A stretch of DNA of 64,000 bases from CAYUZU01 sp964448675 (GTDB lineage Bacteria > Planctomycetota > Phycisphaerae > UBA1845 > Fen-1342), in NCBI GenBank assembly GCA_964448675.1, contig CAYUZU010000023.1, positions 17,692 through 81,691 of the forward strand, read 5' to 3'. The notes beneath the pieces were generated by a model. That model was given only the letters and a program-made list of their open reading frames with translations. It was not told where the DNA came from and searched no databases. How positions within the stretch are numbered: position 1 is the stretch's first letter; every line of letters starts with the position of its first letter. The position numbers and the translations under genes were made by a program. Positions 19,464 through 28,267 of this stretch are shown piece by piece.

Positions 19464-20141
19464 CTATTGCACCCAGCCGGCCAGCACGGCCACCGGAATC
19501 GAGATGTACCCCACGGCGATGGCCGCCGCGGTGATGGCCGCCAGCGGCCGCCGCCAGGCGTTGTACCGCGGATGATTGACGCCGAGTGTCTGGCAGGCGC
19601 TCCACAACCCGTGATAGATGTGCAACCCCAGCGGGATCATCGCCACGATGTAGATCGCCGACACCCACCACACCTGGAAGCCCGCGACGACGTTGTGATA
19701 AGGCGAGCCGGCGATGAAGTCGTGGTGCGCGGTGCCCCAGGTCAGGTGGAGCAGGTGGTAGAGCACGTACAGGGCGACCACCACGCCGCCCCAGCGCATG
19801 GTGTAGGAGGCGTAGCTGAACGCCAGGCGCTCCTGCTTGCGATACGGAATCTCACGGGCCCGCCAGCTGGCCAGTGTGAGCTGCGTGGCCGTGATGATGT
19901 GCAGCGCGACGGCCGCCAGCAGCAGAATGCGCGCGATCCACAGCCCCTGGTTCTCGCCCAGCAGCGGGGCGCCCATGACCCGCAGCCAGTGGGCGTAGTC
20001 GTCGAACTTCTGCTGTCCTTCGTAGACCTTCAGGTTGCCGACCAGGTGCCCGACCACGAACAGGAACAGCAGCGCACCGGTCGCCGCCATGACGATCTTC
20101 TTGCCGACGGTCGAACGATAGAACGCGGGGATCATGCCCAT
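19464..20141 (-). CDS. sdhC: Succinate dehydrogenase cytochrome b subunit (b558 type)
   Basis: Single membrane anchor that binds haem and quinone, replacing separate SdhC and SdhD. The 225-residue protein has five hydrophobic segments. Candidate haem histidines lie in VVGHLVGNLK, VALHIITATQL, LYHLLHLTWGTAHHD and GLHIYHGLWSA. The start fits the family (MIPAFYRSTVGKKIVMAATG). It heads the sdhCAB operon; the next gene upstream is divergent from 20395. Confidence 0.93.
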   Translation of the reverse strand: MGMIPAFYRSTVGKKIVMAATGALLFLFVVGHLVGNLKVYEGQQKFDDYAHWLRVMGAPLLGENQGLWIARILLLAAVALHIITATQLTLASWRAREIPYRKQERLAFSYASYTMRWGGVVVALYVLYHLLHLTWGTAHHDFIAGSPYHNVVAGFQVWWVSAIYIVAMIPLGLHIYHGLWSACQTLGVNHPRYNAWRRPLAAITAAAIAVGYISIPVAVLAGWVQ

Positions 20142-20394
20142 GCGAACGGTGGCTCCTGTGTCGTGTTGCTCGGCGCGGTGCAGGTCTCGGCTCCGTTCTC
20201 ACCCTGCCCGCCGGAAGGGTACCTGAAGTATAGCCGCCCACGCGCGGCGCACAATGGCGCCGCGCGCTGTGCCGCGCACGGACGGCCGGGTCGGGCAGCG
20301 CTGGTGAGCTGCGCGCCGGCTGCACGCTTTGAGCGTTCGTGGTATGCTGTCTCTCTTTTGTGGCAAGCTGTGATAACGAAGTGAGGTCTGCCCG

Positions 20395-21192
20395 ATGCCG
20401 AAGTACACCGCGAAGACCGCGGACAAGCACGATCTGTATCAGCAGTCGGTCCAGTGCCCCGAGGCCGATGTCGCCTTCATCCGCCGCGTGTTTCACAAGC
20501 GGTTTGGCCGCTATCCGACGCACCTGCGCGAGGATTTCTGCGGCACCGCCTGGCTGGCGTGTGAATGGGTCAAGGCCCACCGCGACAACGAAGCCGTCGG
20601 CGTCGATCTCGACCGGCCGACGCTCGACTGGGGCCGAAAGCACAACCTCAGCCGCCTCAGCGACGAGCAGGCCGCCCGGGTCGAGCTCATCCATGGCGAC
20701 GTGATGAAGGCCCGCACGGGCAGGGTCGATGTCGTCGCGGCACTGAACTTCAGCTACTTCCTGTTCAAGGAGCTGGACGCGCTGGTCACGTACTTCCGCA
20801 AGGCCCGCGGCGCGCTGCGGCCCGAGGGCATGCTGCTGCTGGACGCCTACGGCGGCTGGGAAGCCCAGCAGTTGGTCGAAGAAAGCACGCCCAACAACGG
20901 CTTCACCTACGTCTGGGACCAGGACGACTACAACCCGGTCACCGACGAGGCCGTCTGCCACATCCACTTCAGATTCCCCGACGGCTCGCGCATGCGGCGG
21001 GCGTTTACGTACCACTGGCGCCTGTGGACGATGGGCGGCGTACGCGATGCGCTGCAGGCCGCCGGCTTTCGCGACGTCGAGGTGTACTGGGAAGGCACCG
21101 ATGCCGACGGCGACGGCAACGGCGTCTTTCGCCGGCAGCACCGGGCGGAGAACTCGGCGGGGTGGATCGCATACGTGGTGGCGTACCGCTGA
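20395..21192 (+). CDS. Class I SAM-dependent methyltransferase
   Basis: Product of 265 residues with a Rossmann-like methyltransferase core: motif I region LREDFCGTAWLACEW (residues 43-57), the acidic ribose-binding residue in AVGVDLDRPTLDWG, and VDVVAALNFSYF followed by a helix. The first 40 residues (MPKYTAKTADKHDLYQQSVQ) match a known family of uncharacterised methyltransferases in which this lead-in is conserved. The substrate is unknown. The gene is alone; an 8-base tandem repeat begins seven bases after its stop. Confidence 0.85.
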   Translation: MPKYTAKTADKHDLYQQSVQCPEADVAFIRRVFHKRFGRYPTHLREDFCGTAWLACEWVKAHRDNEAVGVDLDRPTLDWGRKHNLSRLSDEQAARVELIHGDVMKARTGRVDVVAALNFSYFLFKELDALVTYFRKARGALRPEGMLLLDAYGGWEAQQLVEESTPNNGFTYVWDQDDYNPVTDEAVCHIHFRFPDGSRMRRAFTYHWRLWTMGGVRDALQAAGFRDVEVYWEGTDADGDGNGVFRRQHRAENSAGWIAYVVAYR

Positions 21193-21198
21193 AGAGAA

Positions 21199-21224
21199 AG
21201 CGACGAAGCGACGAAGCGACGAAG
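21199..21224 (+). repeat. Short tandem repeat AGCGACGA x3
   Basis: Three and a quarter copies of the 8-mer AGCGACGA directly downstream of the methyltransferase stop codon. No function assigned. Confidence 0.7.
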
Positions 21225-21368
21225 GGGTGTGCTACCGGCCAACAGCCGGTGTATCCCGTGGCACCGGCTTACGGTCGAGCACCGCCGGCGCGTACCCTCC
21301 CACCTGTGCCCCCTGCGCGCGCAGCCCTTCCCATCGGCCCACAACCCCACTCGTTCCGATGGCCGCGA

Positions 21369-21464
21369 CGGGAGTGGATGGGAATCGAACCCACCAGAGG
21401 CAGCTTGTACTACCCCTCAACGGTTTTGAAGACCGCGGTGCCCACCAGGTGCACGGACACTCCC
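21369..21464 (-). tRNA. selC: Selenocysteine tRNA (anticodon TCA)
   Basis: Read on the minus strand it is about 96 bases long. GGGAGTG pairs with CACTCCC at the ends and G73 follows. The anticodon arm GGTC-TTCAAAA-CC carries TCA, which reads UGA. The very long variable arm and the D arm (CACCTGGTGGG) are as in selC genes. The T arm is GGTGGGTTCGATTCCCATCC, and CCA is not encoded. One position next to the acceptor stem does not pair in this reading. It implies that the genome makes selenoproteins; selA, selB and selD are not in the window. Confidence 0.9.
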
Positions 21465-21645
21465 TCGCGCGCACCGGCCCAGGGCCGACACGCACACACG
21501 GATCGTAGCGGCATCCGCCCCCGCGGCAAAGACCGGGAGAACTGTCGGCAGCGAGCGGTCAGTGGCCAGCGGTCCGGGTGTCAGCCGGGCCCCCTCTCGG
21601 CCGGCGGCCGCGACCCTGTATCGCGCTGCTCCCGCTCCCCATTGG

Positions 21646-23349
21646 CTATTCGTCAGTCTTGCCCACCCGCGAAAACGACCGCACCAGCGACGCCAGGTCC
21701 GGCAGGTCGGCGGCGTGGTGCACAACACGGTCACCGTCCGCCGCCAGCACCCACTCCACCGTCACCGCCCCGCCGTCGCGTACCAGCAGGTTCGCATGTC
21801 GCGCCTGCGGCCGGTACACGAAGCGGATCTGCTCCAGCGTCAGCCCGTAGCGCAGCAGCTTGTCCAGGACCACCGCGACACTGTCCGCGTGCGGGGCGAT
21901 CACCGTGGCACGCAGCTCGCACAGCTCGCTCGGATAGATGTCATACCGGCGGATGCGCGTGACCAGCTGCTTGAGGATGTTGGTGAGGCGGTTGCCGCCG
22001 TAGATCTTGTCGTACGGGCTGATGTGCGCCAGGTAGCTGAAGCGCCCCGGGTACCCGATCGCGACGGCGGTGCAGGTCGAAACACCCTGCGTGCGCAGCG
22101 CACCCGCAGGGCCGGCCTTGCGGAACTCGTCCATGTTCACCAGCCGTGCCGCCGCGGGCACCTCGGGACAGGCCCGCACCGGCGGCGGCGTCTGCGCCAG
22201 GCTGGCGAGGATGCGCGCCAGGCACGCCTCGCGATTCGCCCGATAGAAATCGGTGATGACCTCCGCCTCATCGAGCTGCGCCACCAGCGCCCATTCCTGC
22301 CCAAGCACGTCGACCCGCTCCACCGTGGCAAACACACGCACGCCACGATAGTCGCGCATCAGCCCCCGCCGTGGCCGGTCGTCGGTGGGCCACACCGCGG
22401 CGACCGACTCGACCGGGTACTCCAGGTGCGTCGGCTCGCCCGTGAAGCGCGAGTCGGTCAGCATCATGCGGTCGCGGTTGACGAGATAGACCTCGCCGGT
22501 GTCGCCGAGCTCAGCGCGGTCGACCATCAGCGCGTCGAGCATGCGGATGGCATACTGCAGGACAAACCAGCCTTCGTGCACGCCGTCGCGCAGCACCGGC
22601 ACGACGACGAATGCCGATGGCTGCCCCGACGGTGCATAGTCGTGATAGTCGACGACGACCGGGTGCGGCGACCCGCCCAGGCAATCGCGCAAACCGCGCG
22701 CCAGGGGCGACCCCTCGGCGATGCACGACTGGTAGTCGCGCTCGCAGCGGATGCTGAAGAACACGTACCGCTGCGGATCGACAAACAGCACGTCGTAGAA
22801 GCGCCAGTAGTGGTAGGCGTAGTACTCGGTGATCGACTCGCGCAGCCGCTCGGCGGCGCCCGACTGCCCGTCGCGGCCAGCTGCGCCCGCCACATGCAGC
22901 TCATGAAACCACGCCAGCATGCGTTCGTCGGCCGCGCTGCGCTCGGCCGCCGCCGCGACATCCGACAGCAGTCCGGTGATGGCTTCCTTCTTCTGCTGCC
23001 GGACCCGATCGAGGCGCGCAAAGGCCGCGGCGGAGTACGCGTATTCGCTGTGATCGACCTGCTGCGCCGCCGCCGGGACCGTGCGACGCCGCCAGGCCGG
23101 CCGGGTCTCGAGCTGCCGGTCCGCGTTCCGGGCCGCAGCCGGTTGCAACCGCGGTGCGTCCGCCCACAGGCGCAGCCCCTGCGGCAGGACCAACCCCAGC
23201 AACAGCCCGATGCAAAGCGCCCCCGGAACGCGGAACGGCCACCACGCCCGGCTTTTCTGCGCGGCGGGCGGCGGCCGACGGACCGGGTCGGCCAACGCGT
23301 GGCTGATGCGCTTGGCGGGTTGACGCGTGGACCTGCGCTTGCTCATCAC
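21646..23349 (-). CDS. Membrane sensor-like protein: dCache-like region plus CheD-like C-terminus
   Basis: Product of 567 residues; an alternative start is the next Met codon at 23346. One membrane helix lies at about 40-60. The large middle region (100-370) has features of a dCache sensor: two related halves, the motif YYAYHYWRFYDVLFVD, DTGEVYLVNRDRMMLTDSRF and GVRVFATVERV. The C-terminal 170 residues contain GVSTCTAVAIGYPGRFSYLAHISP, which has the Cys and His spacing of CheD-type receptor glutamine deamidases. With one visible helix both domains should lie outside the membrane, which would be odd for CheD. Homology here is inferred from motifs and needs checking. Confidence 0.6.
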   Translation of the reverse strand: MMSKRRSTRQPAKRISHALADPVRRPPPAAQKSRAWWPFRVPGALCIGLLLGLVLPQGLRLWADAPRLQPAAARNADRQLETRPAWRRRTVPAAAQQVDHSEYAYSAAAFARLDRVRQQKKEAITGLLSDVAAAAERSAADERMLAWFHELHVAGAAGRDGQSGAAERLRESITEYYAYHYWRFYDVLFVDPQRYVFFSIRCERDYQSCIAEGSPLARGLRDCLGGSPHPVVVDYHDYAPSGQPSAFVVVPVLRDGVHEGWFVLQYAIRMLDALMVDRAELGDTGEVYLVNRDRMMLTDSRFTGEPTHLEYPVESVAAVWPTDDRPRRGLMRDYRGVRVFATVERVDVLGQEWALVAQLDEAEVITDFYRANREACLARILASLAQTPPPVRACPEVPAAARLVNMDEFRKAGPAGALRTQGVSTCTAVAIGYPGRFSYLAHISPYDKIYGGNRLTNILKQLVTRIRRYDIYPSELCELRATVIAPHADSVAVVLDKLLRYGLTLEQIRFVYRPQARHANLLVRDGGAVTVEWVLAADGDRVVHHAADLPDLASLVRSFSRVGKTDE

Positions 23350-23567
23350 TGCAGCCTCATGGCGACGATCAGTCGGGGGCGACCAGACCGGAGACCCCGC
23401 CGGGCCACCCCCGACGTCGCATCAACGGCCCCGCGACGGCGGGTGGAACCGTCCGGGCTACCGGTCTAATCGGGAATGTGAAACTCCGGATTTAGTTTAT
23501 TTTGCCTGCCCGCCGCCGCCGATGTACAAGGACGTAGGCGCCCGGCAACAGCGCTGGAGATGTATCC

Positions 23568-24062
23568 GTGTTTCTTGGCAAAACCGTCGTCCACGGCATC
23601 TGCACCCTGTGCTTCCTCAGCCAGCGGCGCGAGGATGAGCTCGCGACGGCCGCGGCGGTCGCGCGGGCGGTGGAGATTCCGCCGGAACACGCGCGCAAGG
23701 TGCTCACCGCCCTGACGACAGCCGGCCTGATCACGTCGTCACGGGGCCGGATGGGCGGGTATATGCTGGCCCGCGGCCTCGACGAGATCACCATGCTGGA
23801 TGCACTCGACGCACTACACCCCGAAGCGGGCCGCGCCGCCCTGCAGCCGCGGGATTGTCCCGCAGCGCCGGGCGAGCCCTGCCGCGTGCTGCCCGGCCTC
23901 GGCGTGTTGCGGAACGACATTCGCCAGCTGTTCAGCCAGCGCACGATCGCCGAGGTGATCGGGACGAGCTGCCCGCCGTGCGCCCGGCACGAAGCGGTGC
24001 CGCAGTATCTACACGACGGCGCGGATCCTGCGGCCGAGGCACCCCCCAGCGCGCCGGTCTGA
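23568..24062 (+). CDS. Rrf2-family transcriptional regulator
   Basis: Product of 164 residues with a winged-helix domain as in Rrf2 proteins: IPPEHARKVLTALTTAGLI, then SRGRMGGYMLARGLDEITMLDAL. The loop CPAAPGEPC keeps a pair of cysteines in the position where family members bind an iron-sulfur cluster, and two more (CPPCARHE) follow near the end. Rrf2 proteins such as IscR, NsrR and RsrR sense iron-sulfur status, nitric oxide or redox state. No regulon is visible beside it; the neighbouring protease is convergent. A DNA site cannot be named. Confidence 0.85.
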   Translation: MFLGKTVVHGICTLCFLSQRREDELATAAAVARAVEIPPEHARKVLTALTTAGLITSSRGRMGGYMLARGLDEITMLDALDALHPEAGRAALQPRDCPAAPGEPCRVLPGLGVLRNDIRQLFSQRTIAEVIGTSCPPCARHEAVPQYLHDGADPAAEAPPSAPV

Positions 24063-24093
24063 TCCGTGACGTCCGCGACGGGAGGAAGCAAGT

Positions 24094-24126
24094 GCGGCCT
24101 GCCGGCGGCTGACACCGGCAGACCGC
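24094..24126. terminator. Hairpin between convergent Rrf2 and Do-protease genes
   Basis: GCGG-C-CTGCCGG pairs with CCGGCAG-A-CCGC (one mismatch) around a 9-base loop. It lies between the stops at 24062 and 24142 and could end both transcripts. No U tract. Confidence 0.45.
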
Positions 24127-24141
24127 GTTGCCGGTTGGGGG

Positions 24142-25644
24142 TTACTTCTTGAGAAACACGAAGCGCTGCATGCCCTGCGTCCGCACCTGCAGGCGGACAC
24201 CCTTGTCGAGGTTGTAGTCGCGCATCGCGCCGTTGAAATCGGTGACGTTGCTGACGGCCTGCCGCCCGACACGCGTGATCACGTCACCGACGCGCAAGCC
24301 GGCCCGCTCCGCCACGCCGCCGGGCGTGATGTTCGTGACGACCACGCCGCTGACATCACCGTCCAGGTTGAGCTGCTGGGCAATCTCGGGCGTGAGGGTC
24401 TGGAGCTTCATGCCGACATCTTCGGCGACGCCCTGTCCGCCGGTTGCGGCGGCGACCGCGTTGCCCTCGAGCTCACCGATCTCGACGGCAATGGTCTTGC
24501 GCTCACCGTCGCGGACGACCTCGACCTCGGCCTCGCTGCCGGGCGTGGTCAGCGCGACCATGTGGCGCAGCTCGTTCATGTCTTCGACCGACTTGCCGTT
24601 GAAGCGGACGATGATGTCGCCGGGCTTGATGCCGGCTTCGGCCGCCGGGCCGTTCTGAGGCACGTCACCGACGAGCACGCCGTCGGTGCTGTCGTACTCG
24701 AAGGATGCGGCCAGGTCGTCGGTGAGATCCTGGATGACCACGCCGAGCCAGCCGCGCGAGACTTCGCCTTCGCGGATAATGATGTCCATGATCTGGCGGG
24801 CCATGTTCGACGGGATGGCGAAGCCGATGCCCTGATAGCCGCCGGTGCGCGTCGCGATGGCGGTATTGATGCCGACGACTTCACCCTTGAGATTCACCAG
24901 GGGCCCGCCACTGTTGCCGGGATTGATCGCCGCATCGGTCTGGATGAAGTCCTCGTAATCGGTGATGCCGACATTGGCGCGGCCGGTCGCGCTGATGATG
25001 CCCGCGGTGACGGTCTGGGGCAGGCCGAACGGATTCCCCATCGCCATGACCCATTCGCCGACCTTGAGCGCCTCCGAGTCGCCCAGTTCGGCCGGCATGA
25101 GCCCGCTGGCGTCGATCTGCAGCACGGCGAGATCGGTCTGCTCGTCGGTGCCGACGATCTCGGCGTCGAAGGTGCGGTCGTCGGAGAGCGACACGGTCAC
25201 GCTGTCCGCACCGCCGACAACGTGGTGGTTCGTAAGGATGTAACCGTCGTCACTCACGATCACCCCGGTGCCGAGGCCGCGCCGGACGTGCTGCTGGCCG
25301 CCGTCCTCACCTTGCGGATTGCGCGGCATGCGGTTGCCGAAGAAGCGTTCGAAGAAGTCGTCGCCGAAGGGCCCCGGCAGGCCGCGCATCGGCCCGCGCT
25401 GCATCTCGACGGTCTTGATCGACCGCACGCTGACAACCGATGGCGTGATCGCCTTCGTCACATGCTGAAAAGCAACAGACAGGTCGTTGGCCATGGCCAG
25501 CTGCTCGCGGGCAGCCTTCGCCTGGCCACTCTCCACCGCGTACGCGAACCGCCCCACCAGATCGGGCCAGCCCAGCCCGACGAGGATGGCGGCGACTGCA
25601 ATGAGCGAGGTGTAGAGCAGGGTCCGAGGTTTGGTGACGTTCAC
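24142..25644 (-). CDS. degP: Do/DegP-type periplasmic serine protease with two PDZ domains
   Basis: HtrA-family quality-control protease of the cell envelope, 500 residues, with an N-terminal signal/anchor helix (residues 9-24). The catalytic triad is visible: His in LTNHHVVGGAD, Asp in TDLAVLQID, Ser in AAINPGNSGGPLVNL. Two PDZ domains follow (about 290-380 and 400-500) with GVLVGDVPQNGPAAEAGIKPGD and GVVVTNITPGGVAERAGL. The start is GTG at 25644, set by a strong AAAGGAGG five bases upstream. A Gly/Pro-rich loop between the anchor and the protease domain matches DegP/MucD LA-loop positions. The gene diverges from dnaJ. Confidence 0.95.
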   Translation of the reverse strand: MNVTKPRTLLYTSLIAVAAILVGLGWPDLVGRFAYAVESGQAKAAREQLAMANDLSVAFQHVTKAITPSVVSVRSIKTVEMQRGPMRGLPGPFGDDFFERFFGNRMPRNPQGEDGGQQHVRRGLGTGVIVSDDGYILTNHHVVGGADSVTVSLSDDRTFDAEIVGTDEQTDLAVLQIDASGLMPAELGDSEALKVGEWVMAMGNPFGLPQTVTAGIISATGRANVGITDYEDFIQTDAAINPGNSGGPLVNLKGEVVGINTAIATRTGGYQGIGFAIPSNMARQIMDIIIREGEVSRGWLGVVIQDLTDDLAASFEYDSTDGVLVGDVPQNGPAAEAGIKPGDIIVRFNGKSVEDMNELRHMVALTTPGSEAEVEVVRDGERKTIAVEIGELEGNAVAAATGGQGVAEDVGMKLQTLTPEIAQQLNLDGDVSGVVVTNITPGGVAERAGLRVGDVITRVGRQAVSNVTDFNGAMRDYNLDKGVRLQVRTQGMQRFVFLKK

Positions 25645-26014
25645 GTTGGCCTCCTTTATTCTCGTTCATCCCGGGCGTGTGCAACCGAATGCGGCCCGAG
25701 GATTCGTGCTGCGCCGAAGTCAGCTGCAAATCGCGTGCCACTGCGCCGCGTCCGTGCGGACCGATCGCCTGCGCGCCCTTCGGAGCCTTACGCAAAGGCC
25801 GCCACCGCGGTTCGTCGAGAGTTGTCGGGTCGTCGGGCCGTCCGCGCCCCGCGGCCACAGACGCCGTTGTGACGGTCACACTGCCAGTTTGGCCGGACAG
25901 GTCGACCCGCCGCGCTGAACTTGCTGTAAGCTCCTGTGGTCACAATGGTTGCAGGCGACAATCGGCCGGCGGTCTGGCACGCGAGTTGCTTGGTCTCTCC
26001 TGGAGGACCTGGAC
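25645..26014. other. Divergent intergenic region between degP and dnaJ
   Basis: About 370 bases with no gene seen. It must hold the promoters of two divergent proteostasis genes. No CIRCE-like or clear heat-shock sigma sequence was noticed. Confidence 0.4.
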
Positions 26015-27082
26015 TTGGCTCAACGCGACTACTACGACATCCTGGGCGTGCAACGCGGCGCCGACGCCGACGAGATCAAACGCGCGTATCGCAAGCTCGC
26101 CATGAAGTGGCACCCCGACCGCAACAAGGACGACAAGGACGCCGAGCAACGCTTCAAGGAAATCAACGAGGCCTACCACGTCCTGGCCAATCCCGACACG
26201 CGGCAGAAATACGACAAGTATGGCGAGCACTGGAAACAGGCCGAGGCCTACGAGGCCGCCGGCATCGACCCCAACGCCGGCGCACGCTGGTCCAGTGGCC
26301 CGGGCGGCGGCTACGGCGTCTGGGTGGACGAGGAAGACGGCAGCTTCGGCGGCTTCGAGGACTTCAGCAGCATCTTCGGCGAGATGTTCGGCGGCCGGTC
26401 GCCCTTCGGTGGCGCCACGCGTGGCGCGCGGCGGGCGCCCCGCCAGCAACGGGGCCAGGACGTCGGTGGTGACCTGTACCTCTCCCTGCGCGAGGCTCTG
26501 CACGGTTGCACGCGCTCTATCCAGTTGCAGCAGAGCGCGGCATGCGGCGCCTGTAGCGGTAGCGGCCACACGGGCGGTCAGGTCTGTCGCAGTTGCGCCG
26601 GCAACGGCGAGACCCTCACCCGCCGACAGATCGACGTCAAAATCCCGCCAGGCGTGCGCGACGGCAGCACCATCCGCCTCAGCGGACAGGGCGCCCCCGG
26701 CGTCGGCGGCGGCCAGCGCGGCGACGTGCTCATCGCCATCCACCTGCAACCGCACCCCATCTTCCGCGTCATCGGCGATAACGTCGAGGTCGACCTGCCG
26801 GTCGCGCCGTGGGAGCTGACCCTCGGCGGCGCGGTCGACGTGCCGACCCTCGACGGAACCGTCAGCGTCAAGATCCCGCCAAAGTCGCACAACGGCCGGG
26901 TGATTCGGCTGCGCGGGCTCGGCTGGCCCCGGAAGGGCGGCGGCAAGGGCAACATGCTGGTGCGGCTGATCGCGGCGGTGCCGTCGCCAAAGAACGACGA
27001 GCAGCGCGCGGCCTATGAACGATTGCGCGAGGCTTTCCCCGGGTCGGTCCGCGACGAGTGGCAGCAGCGGGCGCGGCTGTAG
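26015..27082 (+). CDS. DnaJ-family co-chaperone with half zinc centre
   Basis: Product of 355 residues. The start is TTG at 26015: GGAGG lies eight bases upstream and the protein then begins AQRDYYDILGV as DnaJ does. The J domain (residues 4-70) has HPD in WHPDRNKDD. A G/F-type region follows, then CTD-I, CTD-II and the end. Canonical DnaJ has four CxxCxGxG motifs forming two zinc sites; here only two remain (CGACSGSG and CRSCAGNG), so one zinc site is left. It recruits Hsp70 (DnaK) to clients. It may be a CbpA/DnaJ hybrid. dnaK and grpE are not nearby. Confidence 0.9.
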   Translation: MAQRDYYDILGVQRGADADEIKRAYRKLAMKWHPDRNKDDKDAEQRFKEINEAYHVLANPDTRQKYDKYGEHWKQAEAYEAAGIDPNAGARWSSGPGGGYGVWVDEEDGSFGGFEDFSSIFGEMFGGRSPFGGATRGARRAPRQQRGQDVGGDLYLSLREALHGCTRSIQLQQSAACGACSGSGHTGGQVCRSCAGNGETLTRRQIDVKIPPGVRDGSTIRLSGQGAPGVGGGQRGDVLIAIHLQPHPIFRVIGDNVEVDLPVAPWELTLGGAVDVPTLDGTVSVKIPPKSHNGRVIRLRGLGWPRKGGGKGNMLVRLIAAVPSPKNDEQRAAYERLREAFPGSVRDEWQQRARL

Positions 27083-27345
27083 TGTAGCAGACGGACAGCC
27101 GACGCCTCATCGATCAACCGGTCCGGCGGCTGATTGTACTCCCTCAGTCAGGGACATCCGAACCTGCCCGCGATTCGTGATGTACCACGCGCCTTTCGCC
27201 CTCTGCCGCCGTCCCGAGAGACACGGCTGTCACGCCGTGGTATTTCGCGTCTCGATCATCCCATTCACCGCCAGTGCCCCCCGCCCGCCGGCGCGCTGCA
27301 TCGACACGAGTCGGGCCACAGCGCCACAGCGCGCGGGCGTTGCTG

Positions 27346-27386
27346 TCTTCCTCTGTGCCCCTGTGTCTCTGTGGTTGGTCTTCTTC
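27346..27386. repeat. Widespread CTCTGTGxCTCTGTGG intergenic sequence
   Basis: The stretch TGTCTTCCTCTGTGCCCCTG, continuing TGTCTCTGTGGTTGG and TCTTCTTC, is the same kind of phrase (complement ACCACAGAGACACAG) that recurs between genes in unrelated bacterial genomes. Its origin is not understood. Only this copy was seen. Confidence 0.55.
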
Positions 27387-27437
27387 TGTGAATCGCAACG
27401 TGCTTCACGGGCAAACCGCGACCGCGTCGCGGCCTGC

Positions 27438-27454
27438 GGCGGGTGAGACCCGCC
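27438..27454. repeat. Copy 2 of the dispersed GGCGGGT/ACCCGCC palindrome
   Basis: GGCGGGT-GAG-ACCCGCC followed by CTACCC. The CTA right after the palindrome is the stop codon (TAG on the minus strand) of the HAD gene. Confidence 0.65.
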
Positions 27455-28117
27455 CTACCCGTCGGCGAGCAGCGCCGCCACCATGTCGACGGTGATCTCG
27501 TCGAGGTGGTCGACGATGCGGGCGGCGCCGGCCTCCTGCAACGCGTCGCGCGGCTGCGTGCCGGTCAGGGCGATCACCGCCGCGCCCGCCGCCACACCGG
27601 CCTGGACTCCGACCGGCGCGTCCTCGACCACGATACACTGCTGCGGCGAAATCCCCAGCCGCTCCGCCGCCAGAACGAAGCAATCCGGTGCGGGCTTGCC
27701 GTGCTCGACGTCGAAGCCGTTGACGGTCGCGGCGAAGAACGGCGCAATGCCGCCGCGTTCGAGCACCAGCGTGAGGTTCTCCTCGGGACCGGACGTGCCC
27801 ACGGCCAGCCGATAGCCGGCATCGCTGAGTCGCTGCAGCAAGTCGCGGCAGCCGGGCATCAACGGCACGTCGTCGCGCACCAGGTCACGATAGACGGCCT
27901 CCTTCTCGGCGTCGATCCGCTCGATTTCCTCGTCGCTCAGATCCTCGCCCCAGATGATGCGGATAATGTCGCGGCTCGGGCGGCCGAAGGTCTTGCCGAA
28001 GCGCTCGGCCGACACGTCGATGCCGTACTGCTGCGCGAGCACCTGCCAGCTTTCGTGATGGGGCTCGCCCGAGTCGACCAGCACGCCGTCCATATCGAAG
28101 ATCACACCGTCGGGCAT
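27455..28117 (-). CDS. HAD-superfamily phosphatase/phosphoglucomutase-like
   Basis: Product of 220 residues in the HAD subfamily IA. Motif I is VIFDMDGVLVDSGEPHH (residues 4-20), motif II includes VGTSGP, the Lys is in EHGKPAPDCF, and motif III is CIVVEDAPVGVQAG. The cap is helical, as in beta-phosphoglucomutase and phosphoglycolate phosphatase. The substrate cannot be read from sequence. The start at 28117 is supported by GGAG seven bases upstream; an upstream TTG in frame is less likely. Its stop codon lies in a copy of the dispersed palindrome. Confidence 0.88.
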   Translation of the reverse strand: MPDGVIFDMDGVLVDSGEPHHESWQVLAQQYGIDVSAERFGKTFGRPSRDIIRIIWGEDLSDEEIERIDAEKEAVYRDLVRDDVPLMPGCRDLLQRLSDAGYRLAVGTSGPEENLTLVLERGGIAPFFAATVNGFDVEHGKPAPDCFVLAAERLGISPQQCIVVEDAPVGVQAGVAAGAAVIALTGTQPRDALQEAGAARIVDHLDEITVDMVAALLADG

Positions 28118-28232
28118 GGAAACACTCCAATGGGGCCGCAAAGCGCGCAGCCGGGTTGACGAATACCGCTGCAGGATAACCGAGGCGTGCCATGCGGGAA
28201 AATGTCGACCACGTCAGCCGAACGGCCGCCGG

Positions 28233-28261
28233 TTGTAGCCCTCCCGCCGGCCGTCTACACT
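28233..28261 (+). promoter_or_regulatory. Promoter candidate giving a near-leaderless ABC transcript
   Basis: TTGTAG (28233-28238), a 17-base spacer, TACACT (28256-28261). The expected start of transcription, six to seven bases on, is at the ATG of 28268, and no ribosome binding site is visible. Confidence 0.4.
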
Positions 28262-28267
28262 TGCGCC

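Larger units (their letters stand above)
27083..27454. other. Gap between dnaJ and the HAD phosphatase
   Basis: 370 bases without a gene. It holds the CTCTGTG-type repeat at 27346-27386 and a copy of the dispersed palindrome at 27438-27454. Confidence 0.5.
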
